A stretch of DNA of 17,902 nucleotides from the NCBI GenBank assembly GCA_910586345.1, contig CAJUHC010000028.1:1-17902 (forward strand), written 5' to 3'. The position numbers and the translations under genes are program-made. How positions within the stretch are numbered: the stretch's first letter is position 1; the number at the start of each line of letters is the position of its first letter. Source of the DNA: an uncultured Christensenella sp. (GTDB lineage Bacteria; Bacillota; Clostridia; Christensenellales; Borkfalkiaceae). Below, piece by piece: positions 1-6,027 of the stretch. The notes under the pieces are model-generated. The model worked only from the letters and a program-made list of their open reading frames with translations. It did no database searches and was not told the DNA's origin.

Positions 1-935
1 GTACCGTCGTTTACGTTAATATAAGCGAGTTTTCCTGCGCACAGACTCGAAGTCACTACCTCGAAACCGTGATTCTGGCTCGAAATATAAACCCTGCCTG
101 TTTCGAGATTTTTAACCGGTTGGTTCGCGCCCCTGTGCCCGTACTTCATTTTTTTAGTTTTACCGCCCATAGCGAGCGCCAATAACTGATGCCCTAAACA
201 AATGCCGAATATAGGAAGTTTGCCTGCAAGCTTTTTAAGATTTTCTATTATTCCTTTATTCTCCGCAGGGTCACCGGGACCGTTGGTAAGCATCAGTCCG
301 GAAGGATTGAGTTCTAAAATCTGCTCGGCAGTGTAAAACGAAGGTACTTTTACGCAGTAGCAACCGAGTTTGACAAGTCCGCGGATAATATTATCTTTGG
401 CGCCGAAATCCCAAACGGCTACTTTGATTCCGTCGGGATTTCCGAAATACTGTAATTCTCTGCAGGTAACGCTGTCAACCGCGTTTTTTATAACGTAACC
501 GTTAATTTCACTCAAATCTTTCAAAGGCTTGGAAGTTATAGCCGCATTCATAACTCCAGCTTCTCTGACTATTTTCGTAAGTTCGCGCGTATCTATTCCG
601 TACAAACCTACTATTCCGCTTTCGGCAAGAAATTCGTCGACAGTTTTTTCGCTTCTGAAATTAGAAGGCTCGTCGCATTTCTCTCTTACCACATAAGCCG
701 AAACCCAAGGTTTTACGCTTTCGAAATCAGTCGGTATTATTCCGTAGTTGCCTATGAGCGGGAAAGTCTGCATAACAATCTGTCCGTAATAACTCGGGTC
801 GGTTAACGTTTCAATATAACCCGTCATACCCGTCGTAAAAACGAGTTCGCCGATAATATCGCCGTCCGCACCGAAGCGTCTGCCTACAAATTGCTTACCG
901 TTTTGTAAAGTTAAATACGCTATTCCGTTTTTCAT
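1..935 (-). CDS. carA: Carbamoyl-phosphate synthase small (glutaminase) subunit, C-terminus cut by window edge
   Basis: This subunit hydrolyses glutamine and passes ammonia to the large subunit (CarB), which makes carbamoyl phosphate for pyrimidines and arginine. I translated the minus strand from the ATG at 935-933, and 311 codons are present before the left edge. Residues 1-150 fit the CarA N-terminal domain. The class I glutamine amidotransferase domain follows, with NGPGDP at 218-223 and the nucleophile motif GICLGHQ at 244-250 (catalytic Cys246). NHGFEV at 288-293 is also typical. The catalytic His and Glu lie beyond the edge, so perhaps 45-60 residues are missing. An AAGGA ribosome site sits 8 bases before the start. 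carB would be expected downstream, outside the window. The gene has its own promoter and an unusual leader (see 964-1109). Family assignment is secure from the motifs. Confidence 0.97.
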   Translation of the reverse strand, partial: MKNGIAYLTLQNGKQFVGRRFGADGDIIGELVFTTGMTGYIETLTDPSYYGQIVMQTFPLIGNYGIIPTDFESVKPWVSAYVVREKCDEPSNFRSEKTVDEFLAESGIVGLYGIDTRELTKIVREAGVMNAAITSKPLKDLSEINGYVIKNAVDSVTCRELQYFGNPDGIKVAVWDFGAKDNIIRGLVKLGCYCVKVPSFYTAEQILELNPSGLMLTNGPGDPAENKGIIENLKKLAGKLPIFGICLGHQLLALAMGGKTKKMKYGHRGANQPVKNLETGRVYISSQNHGFEVVTSSLCAGKLAYINVNDG

Positions 936-963
936 TTCGTTTTTCCTTTTTACTTAAAATAAA

Positions 964-989
964 GACTGATTTAAAAAAATAAATCAGTC
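964..989 (-). terminator. Terminator-like hairpin (putative attenuator) in the carA leader
   Basis: A perfect 10-base-pair stem (980-989 pairing with 964-973) closes a six-base all-U loop. On the minus strand it is followed by UUUAUUUU, and the carA start is 29 bases further on. The stem is AU-rich with three G-C pairs, so it is weaker than a usual intrinsic terminator. It lies between the carA promoter and the carA start rather than after a gene, which suggests conditional termination. The 5' arm begins with the final sense codon and UGA stop of a small ORF (984-1109), so a ribosome finishing that ORF would cover the arm and prevent the hairpin. The regulatory role is inferred. Confidence 0.5.
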
Positions 990-1109
990 AATTAAAAAAA
1001 TTATTTCGTAATATTTTTCGGAAAACACTTTACTTGCCGAAAAGGAAACTCTGCCGTCGGCGGTATAAAAGGTTCTGATTTGCTTTTCAAACTGTCTTAT
1101 GTTTTCCAT
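984..1109 (-). CDS. Possible 41-codon leader peptide upstream of carA
   Basis: An ATG at 1109-1107 opens 41 codons, beginning MENIRQFEKQIR and ending EIIFLID, with UGA at 986-984. Codon use (ACC, GCC, GAC, GGC, AGA) is like the neighbouring genes. The ORF fills most of the space between the carA promoter and the hairpin at 964-989, and its last codon and stop form the start of the hairpin's 5' arm. A U7 run (994-1000) lies within its final codons. I do not recognise the peptide in any family. The start is only a few bases after the expected transcription start, preceded by AAGG, so translation would be nearly leaderless unless transcription comes from further upstream. It could be a chance ORF; the evidence is its position, not homology. 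Confidence 0.35.
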   Translation of the reverse strand: MENIRQFEKQIRTFYTADGRVSFSASKVFSEKYYEIIFLID

Positions 1110-1119
1110 AACCTTAAAA

Positions 1120-1149
1120 ATTATACAATACCGTTTAATATAAAGTCAA
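1120..1149 (-). promoter_or_regulatory. Sigma-A-type promoter for the carA leader
   Basis: On the minus strand, TTGACT (1149-1144) and TATAAT (1125-1120) are separated by 18 bases, which is 11 of 12 matches to consensus. Transcription would start near 1112-1114, about 177 bases before the carA start. The -35 box lies only 18 bases beyond the stop of the preceding gene, with no terminator between them, so some readthrough from the 1167-2526 pair is also possible. No PyrR-binding leader motif was seen. Confidence 0.75.
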
Positions 1150-1166
1150 GCGAAATTTTTATATAT

Positions 1167-1805
1167 TCAATAAAGATTTGTAATATAATCGTAACCTTTG
1201 AGTTCCGTTCTTATTTTTTTATAATCCGGTTCGAAACGCTCGACCAACCGCCAAAATTCAGGCGTATGATTAAAACGGACCGTATGGCAAAGTTCGTGTA
1301 TTATCACGTAATTCTGCAACCGGTGAGGAAGCATAAAAAGCAAATAATTAAACGTCACGTTGCCTTTCAAGTCGCAACAGCCCCATCTCCGTTTATAAGC
1401 TCGTACCGAAAAAGATTTTGCGTTTAACCCCGTCGATTCCGAAATCTTACCTGCATTAGTTTTAAATTCTTCCCAAAATCGGCTTATAAACAACTTCTTT
1501 ATCTGCTTTATATTTTTTACATACAAAGCGGTTTCGGTAATTTCGTTTTTACCGCAAATTATCAACGGAACTTTCTTTCCGAAAACATAAATTTCTTCGT
1601 AACCGACGATTGATTTATTTTCGGATAATTTTATTTGATTTTTAGCCAGTATATTTTCAAGCCACCCTCTTTTATTCGCAATAAAAGCATTTATCCTGCT
1701 TTCCGAAAATTTCTGCGGACAACGCACGGTTATCTCATTCTCGGGCGAAACCGATAACGAAACGGATTTTCTGCGGGAACGGATAATTTTAAAATCATAC
1801 TCCAT
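1167..1805 (-). CDS. YgjP/DUF45 (M48-like) zinc metallopeptidase family protein
   Basis: A 212-residue protein of the YgjP family, also called DUF45 or SprT-like M48 metallohydrolases. The metal-binding motif HELCH is at residues 170-174, followed by a third likely ligand, His180, in the segment FNHTPEFW, as the family pattern HELxH-x5-H-xxxFW requires. The N-terminal part (RRKSVSLSVS at 11-20, then the basic LxxNRxW-like segment near 40-50) also fits. A conserved family segment usually written WGSC reads WGCC here (141-144). The start overlaps the end of the upstream thioesterase gene by 11 bases, and GAGGA lies 9 bases before the ATG, so translational coupling is likely. The physiological substrate of this family is not established. 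Family confidence is high; function is open. Confidence 0.88.
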   Translation of the reverse strand: MEYDFKIIRSRRKSVSLSVSPENEITVRCPQKFSESRINAFIANKRGWLENILAKNQIKLSENKSIVGYEEIYVFGKKVPLIICGKNEITETALYVKNIKQIKKLFISRFWEEFKTNAGKISESTGLNAKSFSVRAYKRRWGCCDLKGNVTFNYLLFMLPHRLQNYVIIHELCHTVRFNHTPEFWRLVERFEPDYKKIRTELKGYDYITNLY

Positions 1806-2526
1806 TAAAAATTATCCTCATCTGAACCCGCAAATCGTTCCCGACCGTTCCTTCGATTAAATAGCCTCCGTCGCACCTTTGTCGGACAAAGTCGATAATC
1901 TCACCTTCTTTGCACTGTTTGACGTAAGTTATCTGCACGGAATGAACATCTTTATCTTTAAGCTCGTCCGCGCTGAAAACGTCCATTAAAAAATCCGCGT
2001 ATTTCGTATTGTTAACGTGAAAATAATGGTCGTAATCCGAATACGTAACCGACTTTCTGTATTTCAGTTCCCCGTCGGAAATCCGAGGAATTTTCCAAGC
2101 CGAAAAATTAACGCTTCGCTCGGTATTATAATGATCAAACGCATCATCGGCAAAAAAAGCCGACGACGGAAGCACGGAGAACGTATCCGTATTTATCATA
2201 AACCAGCGCGCCGTCGCAACGCCTACTTTTTCTTCACCGCAAAAGAGCTCAAAATCTCTCAGAAAAACCGTAAATCTCGGTTTCAGCGGCCAAGTATGAA
2301 GAGTTAAAACGTCGCCGAATTTGATATTCCTATTAAGTTCTATATACCAGTTTACGATTACGAATCCTAAATGTTTAGGCGCAACGTCTGCATAACCGAA
2401 ACCGAGCTCGTCTGCCGATAAACAAGCGGATTCCTCTAAAAACGACAGCAATGAAGATAACTTTAAGTTATCATAAGCGTCAACGTCCGTATATCTCAGT
2501 TCAAAACTTTTTATATGTCTGTACAT
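1795..2526 (-). CDS. Acyl-ACP thioesterase (FatA/FatB-like double hot-dog protein)
   Basis: A 243-residue protein matching the bacterial acyl-ACP thioesterase family (PF01643), which releases free fatty acids from acyl carrier protein in the cytoplasm. The N-terminal hot-dog begins with FELRYTDVDAYDNLKLSSLL and continues to about residue 130. The second hot-dog, from about 155, carries YSDYDHYFHVNNTKYADFL, where the family's N-x-H-V-N-N catalytic region is recognisable as YFHVNN. Length is normal. AGAGGT precedes the ATG by 4 bases. It is first in a two-gene unit with the overlapping metallopeptidase-like gene and is divergent from the PadR-like gene. Such enzymes may tune membrane lipid composition or supply fatty acids; the acyl-chain preference cannot be read from the sequence. 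Confidence 0.87.
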   Translation of the reverse strand: MYRHIKSFELRYTDVDAYDNLKLSSLLSFLEESACLSADELGFGYADVAPKHLGFVIVNWYIELNRNIKFGDVLTLHTWPLKPRFTVFLRDFELFCGEEKVGVATARWFMINTDTFSVLPSSAFFADDAFDHYNTERSVNFSAWKIPRISDGELKYRKSVTYSDYDHYFHVNNTKYADFLMDVFSADELKDKDVHSVQITYVKQCKEGEIIDFVRQRCDGGYLIEGTVGNDLRVQMRIIFNGV

Positions 2527-2547
2527 ATTTACCTCTTTATAAGATTT

Positions 2548-2576
2548 ATTTTAACACTTAATCTTTAATAAGTCCA
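2548..2576 (-). promoter_or_regulatory. Candidate promoter for the thioesterase-metallopeptidase pair
   Basis: On the minus strand TGGACT (2576-2571) and TAAAAT (2553-2548) are 17 bases apart, giving 9 of 12 consensus matches. It lies 22 bases before the thioesterase start with a ribosome site between. Local sequence is very AT-rich, so a chance match is possible. Confidence 0.45.
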
Positions 2577-2621
2577 TTAAATTAAAAAAATTTATTATTT
2601 ATGTGTGACATAGTACCTTTT

Positions 2622-2659
2622 AATTTTGTCAGATTATTGACAATTTTGTCAGATTATTG
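2622..2659 (+). repeat. Tandem 18-base direct repeat with internal dyad in the padR-like promoter
   Basis: The 18-base unit AATTTTGTCAGATTATTG occurs at 2622-2639 and again at 2642-2659, identical, with a 20-base period (about two helical turns). The junction also makes a dyad, TTGTCA-6-TGACAA (2626-2631 and 2638-2643). The second copy fills the spacer of the promoter at 2637-2665 and the first covers its -35 region. This is the expected geometry of an operator for a repressor. PadR proteins often regulate themselves, so the downstream protein is the natural candidate ligand, but this is inference. Confidence 0.6.
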
Positions 2660-2665
2660 TATAAT
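2637..2665 (+). promoter_or_regulatory. Perfect consensus sigma-A promoter for the PadR-like gene
   Basis: TTGACA (2637-2642) and TATAAT (2660-2665) with a 17-base spacer match the sigma-A consensus at all 12 positions. Transcription would start near 2672, and GGAGG (2678-2682) sits 6 bases before the ATG at 2689. So strong a core promoter before a regulator gene suggests that it is held down by a repressor. Confidence 0.85.
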
Positions 2666-2688
2666 ATGTTAAAATACGGAGGCAACAA

Positions 2689-4173
2689 ATGGACGATACA
2701 AAAGATTTATCCGAACCCGTTGATAAAAGCCCTGCCGATGACGAGAGCAAAAGCGCAATCAGCGCAGACCTTATCAGAGGGCATATCAATACAATAATTT
2801 TGCGTACCTTATACGAACGCGATAAATACGGTTATGAAATAATCGAAGAGATTGAAAAAAAGAGCCACGGACAATATTCTTTAAAACAGCCTACTCTTTA
2901 CAGCGCGCTGAAACGTCTTGAATCTCAGGACTATATAAACGCTTATTGGAAAACGGACGAAGTGTCTTTGGGCGGAAGGCGGAAATATTATACGTTAACC
3001 GACAGCGGACGCGAAATTGCCGAAAGGAATCAAGCGGAATGGGAATATTCGAGAACCGTTATCGACAATCTGATTTCCGACCGTTCGTTCGATTTTTCTC
3101 AGCCTGCACCTGCTTCCGTCGATTTTAAAATACTTAAAAAATCAACTTCACGCGTACCTGTCGTTAAAGACGGCGACCAAGATGAAGACGAAAGCGACGA
3201 GAATGAAGAAGTATTAAAAGAAGAACGTCCAATTAAAACAAAAGAAGAACTGCCGGAAATTGAAATTAAACCGGAAACCGTAACTTATACGGAACAGACG
3301 GTATATTATGAAACTGCGGTTCATCCTCCCGCATCTACCGCTGAAAAGAATGCATATGCGAGCGATGAACAAATCAAACCGCAAAAATTTGAACCTGCAC
3401 AGGAAAAAATCGTTCGCGAAGAGCCTGTAATGAACGAAGAACAAAGACGAATCGTTCACGAAAATTATATGAGGCTTATTTCCGAGCCCGTTGCCGAACC
3501 GCAGAACGAAGAACCCGACGTTGTTCCCGTCGCAGATGACATCGATACGGAAAAACTTATTTATAACAACAAACCGGAAACAGAAAGAGATTACCGTAAT
3601 CTTATCAATAATCTTTTTGTAAGAACAATAAAACAGACTCCGAAACCCGAACCGGAAGAAACCCGAAAACCTGCCCATACAGTAAAGATTGACGATATAA
3701 ACGCAAAAGCCGACAGCGACGGACTGAAAGTAAATTCGTCTGAATACGTTATATCTACCCGTAAAAAAAGCTATAACAGGGGCGGAACGCTGTTTAAAAG
3801 TTCTCTTATGGTAAACGCCGTACTATTGCTCGTATTTATGCTGAGTCTTATTTTCAGAGCCAAACTCGGCGTAACCATCGCTTATCCTTTCGTAATTTTT
3901 GCAATCGACGTGGCGCAATTATTGATTTTTGGAGTTTTCTATTATACGGAACTCGGAAAAAATTCAAGAAAACCCGTTTCAACGGTATATTTATCCGCCT
4001 GCATTATAGTAACGGTAATTCTTATTTTGATTATCTTTATAGTTTCTATTTTGCTGAACGTAAACTTTTCGTCGGCGGGAGACATATTCGCCAAAATAAT
4101 CATACCCTGTATAGTAGCTTTGAATATACCTCTGTTCGCGGGTTGTTTCTATGCTTTCAGTAAAAACAATTAA
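2689..4173 (+). CDS. PadR-type winged-helix regulator fused to an acidic linker and a four-segment membrane domain
   Basis: A 494-residue protein and the only plus-strand gene here. Residues about 27-115 form a PadR winged-helix domain: DLIRGHINTIILRTL, the recognition-helix segment QPTLYSALKRLE (67-78) and the wing GGRRKYYTLTDSGRE. Residues about 135-360 are a low-complexity linker rich in Glu, Pro, Asp and Lys, with no recognisable domain. Residues about 373-390, 395-418, 433-457 and 466-490 are hydrophobic and look like four membrane helices. A PadR domain normally sits in a soluble 100-200 residue protein, so this is likely a membrane-tethered DNA-binding protein with the winged helix in the cytoplasm. 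Target genes and signal are unknown; autoregulation through the promoter repeat is plausible. The GGAGG site 6 bases before the ATG fixes the start. A terminator follows directly. Confidence 0.85.
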   Translation: MDDTKDLSEPVDKSPADDESKSAISADLIRGHINTIILRTLYERDKYGYEIIEEIEKKSHGQYSLKQPTLYSALKRLESQDYINAYWKTDEVSLGGRRKYYTLTDSGREIAERNQAEWEYSRTVIDNLISDRSFDFSQPAPASVDFKILKKSTSRVPVVKDGDQDEDESDENEEVLKEERPIKTKEELPEIEIKPETVTYTEQTVYYETAVHPPASTAEKNAYASDEQIKPQKFEPAQEKIVREEPVMNEEQRRIVHENYMRLISEPVAEPQNEEPDVVPVADDIDTEKLIYNNKPETERDYRNLINNLFVRTIKQTPKPEPEETRKPAHTVKIDDINAKADSDGLKVNSSEYVISTRKKSYNRGGTLFKSSLMVNAVLLLVFMLSLIFRAKLGVTIAYPFVIFAIDVAQLLIFGVFYYTELGKNSRKPVSTVYLSACIIVTVILILIIFIVSILLNVNFSSAGDIFAKIIIPCIVALNIPLFAGCFYAFSKNN

Positions 4174-4180
4174 ATATTTA

Positions 4181-4217
4181 AACCCTCGAATTCATTAAAT
4201 GATTTCGGGGGTTTTTA
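4181..4217 (+). terminator. Rho-independent terminator of the PadR-like gene
   Basis: Just after the stop, a long stem pairs AACCCTCGAA with TTCGGGGGTT (one G-U pair). It continues past a single T-T mismatch into TCAT/ATGA around a three-base loop. It is followed by a T tract on the plus strand. Confidence 0.85.
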
Positions 4218-4221
4218 ATAC

Positions 4222-4254
4222 AACAGCCGAGAAAATCTAATTTTCTCGGCTGTT
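4222..4254 (-). terminator. Strong hairpin at the 3' end of rny (convergent terminator)
   Basis: A perfect 15-base-pair stem (4222-4236 with 4240-4254) closes a three-base loop, 8 bases after the rny stop. The minus-strand U tract after it is poor (GUAUU), so termination in that direction may depend on hairpin strength or on the adjoining hairpin. Such a stem would also protect the rny 3' end. Confidence 0.7.
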
Positions 4255-4262
4255 AAAAATTT

Positions 4263-5876
4263 TTATTTTGCAAATTCGCTTGCTCTGAATTCCCTTATAA
4301 CGTTGACTTTTATCTGCCCGGGATATTCGAGTTCTTTCTCTATCTTCTTCGCTATATCTTTCGCAAGGAACATAGTCTGCGCATCGTCTATTTGCTCGGG
4401 TTTAACAATTACGCGCACTTCTCTGCCTGCCTGAATCGCATAACATTTATCAACTCCGCGGAAACTGCCTGCAAGCTGTTCAAGCTTTTCAAGCCTTTTA
4501 ACGTAGTTCGTACCCGTTTCCCTTCTCGCACCGGGTCTCGCGCCTGATATTGCATCCGCTGCGGCTACAAGTACTGCCTCCGTCGTCGTCGGCTCACAAT
4601 CGCCGTGATGCGCCGCAATCGCGTTGATGACTTTCGCGCTTTCCCTGTATTTCTTCGCAAGGTCTGCGCCAAGCTGAATATGAGTACCTTCCTGCTCGTG
4701 GTCAACCGCTTTGCCTATATCGTGAAGAAGTCCGGCGCGCTTTGCAAGCGTTACGTCGAGTCCGAGTTCGGAAGCCATAAGCCCAGCAAGCTGAGCAACC
4801 TCTATCGAGTGCTTGTAAACGTTCTGACCGTAACTCGTTCTGTACTTCAATCTGCCCAAAAGTTTTATAATCTCGGGATGAAGACCGAAAATACCGACTT
4901 CGAACATTGCGCTTTCACCTGCGGACTTAATTTCGGAATCCATCTCTTTTTTGACTTTTTCAACGGTTTCCTCTATCCTTGCAGGATGAATTCTGCCGTC
5001 TGAAATAAGTTTTTCAAGCGAAAGCCTTGCAATTTCGCGCCTGACAGGGTCGAAACCCGAAAGAATAACAACCTCTGGAGTATCGTCGATAATAAGTTCT
5101 ATACCCGTTGCATTCTCTATCGCGCGTATATTTCTGCCCTCTCTTCCGATAAGTCTCGCTTTCATATCGTCGCTCGGAATCTGCACGACGGAAACGGTGA
5201 TTTCGGAAGCGTGGTCCGCCGCGCAACGCTGAACGGCAAGTGAAATTATTTTCTTAGCCTCGTTATTAGCTTCGTCCTTTGCGGTTTGTTCTATATTCCT
5301 TACCTGCAACGCGACGTCGTGACGCGTTTCGTCGAGAATCTCGTTAGAAAGAATCTGCTTTGCTTCTTCTTTTGTAAGCTGAGCAACTTTTTCAAGTTCC
5401 TGAACCATCAGTTCGTGCTGGTGATTTACTTTATCCTGCGTCTTTTTTACTTCGAGTTCTTTATTTGCGAGTTCTTTTTTCTGCTGGTCTAAAGCTTCGT
5501 TCTTTTTCGTCAAAGCTTCTTCCTTTTTATCGAGATAATCTTCTTTCTGCATAAGCCTTTGTTCCTGCTTCTGCAACTCGGATTTTTTCTCCTTGCTCTC
5601 TCTTTCAAACTCGTTTCTTAATTGCAGCTCCTGTTCCTTAGCTTCTAATATTGCTTCTTTTTTTAACGCTTTACATTCGAGTTTAGCGTCTTCGATTATT
5701 TTCTGCTCTCTTATCTGAACTTTACCTAATCTTTTTTCCGTCAGTTTTTTATTGATAATTATTCCGACGAAAATGCCAATACCAAGTGCGACAACAACCC
5801 CGGCAACGATTAGCCCGATAGCTAAGCCGAGGTTCATATCGGCAAGAAACAGGGTGCTTAATTTGATGGTGTTCAT
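4263..5876 (-). CDS. rny: Ribonuclease Y
   Basis: A 537-residue membrane-anchored endoribonuclease that starts mRNA decay in many Bacillota. Residues about 15-41 form the single N-terminal membrane helix. Residues about 45-215 are a long charged coiled coil rich in Glu, Lys and Gln. The KH RNA-binding domain follows with its GxxG loop as GREG (244-247). The HD catalytic domain has H356 and the metal-binding pair in LLHDIGKA (His385-Asp386). The C-terminal conserved segment ends near VNVIREFRA. Length is close to the usual 510-530. AGGAGG lies 5 bases before the ATG at 5876, supporting this start over Met14. It has its own promoter and is separated from the recA operon by a terminator. Confidence 0.98.
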   Translation of the reverse strand: MNTIKLSTLFLADMNLGLAIGLIVAGVVVALGIGIFVGIIINKKLTEKRLGKVQIREQKIIEDAKLECKALKKEAILEAKEQELQLRNEFERESKEKKSELQKQEQRLMQKEDYLDKKEEALTKKNEALDQQKKELANKELEVKKTQDKVNHQHELMVQELEKVAQLTKEEAKQILSNEILDETRHDVALQVRNIEQTAKDEANNEAKKIISLAVQRCAADHASEITVSVVQIPSDDMKARLIGREGRNIRAIENATGIELIIDDTPEVVILSGFDPVRREIARLSLEKLISDGRIHPARIEETVEKVKKEMDSEIKSAGESAMFEVGIFGLHPEIIKLLGRLKYRTSYGQNVYKHSIEVAQLAGLMASELGLDVTLAKRAGLLHDIGKAVDHEQEGTHIQLGADLAKKYRESAKVINAIAAHHGDCEPTTTEAVLVAAADAISGARPGARRETGTNYVKRLEKLEQLAGSFRGVDKCYAIQAGREVRVIVKPEQIDDAQTMFLAKDIAKKIEKELEYPGQIKVNVIREFRASEFAK

Positions 5877-5943
5877 TTAAGCCTCCTGATATTTAGTTTT
5901 AAATATATACGAAATCTTTGCAGATTGGTTTATATCCTTATTT

Positions 5944-5972
5944 ATTTTACAACACAATTTATTAAAAGTCAA
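5944..5972 (-). promoter_or_regulatory. Sigma-A-type promoter for rny
   Basis: On the minus strand TTGACT (5972-5967) and TAAAAT (5949-5944) are 17 bases apart, 10 of 12 consensus matches. It follows the nadE terminator and gives a leader of roughly 60 bases, so rny can be expressed separately from the upstream operon. Confidence 0.75.
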
Positions 5973-6003
5973 TTTATTAATAAAAATACTTTGTTCGGAA
6001 AAT

Positions 6004-6027
6004 AAAAAAAAGCGGACAAACCGCTTT
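6004..6027 (-). terminator. Rho-independent terminator of the ftsK-nadE operon
   Basis: A seven-base-pair stem, AAAGCGG with CCGCTTT, surrounds a five-base loop and is followed on the minus strand by a long T tract. The 5' arm overlaps the nadE stop codon (6026-6028), so the terminator begins inside the gene's last codon and a terminating ribosome would cover the arm. Confidence 0.85.

Noticed and set aside
936..1119. A PyrR-binding anti-antiterminator or other known riboswitch before carA
   Set aside because: I found no PyrR-type conserved loop and no recognisable riboswitch core; the region is better described as an ORF plus hairpin.
2605..2620. A TAGTACC word resembling half of a FapR operator near the thioesterase gene
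   Set aside because: Only one half-site is present and the palindromic partner is missing.
3214..3678. A 154-codon minus-strand frame within the PadR-like gene
   Set aside because: It is the antisense shadow of the acidic linker (Glu/Lys codons read as Phe), with no ribosome site or motifs.
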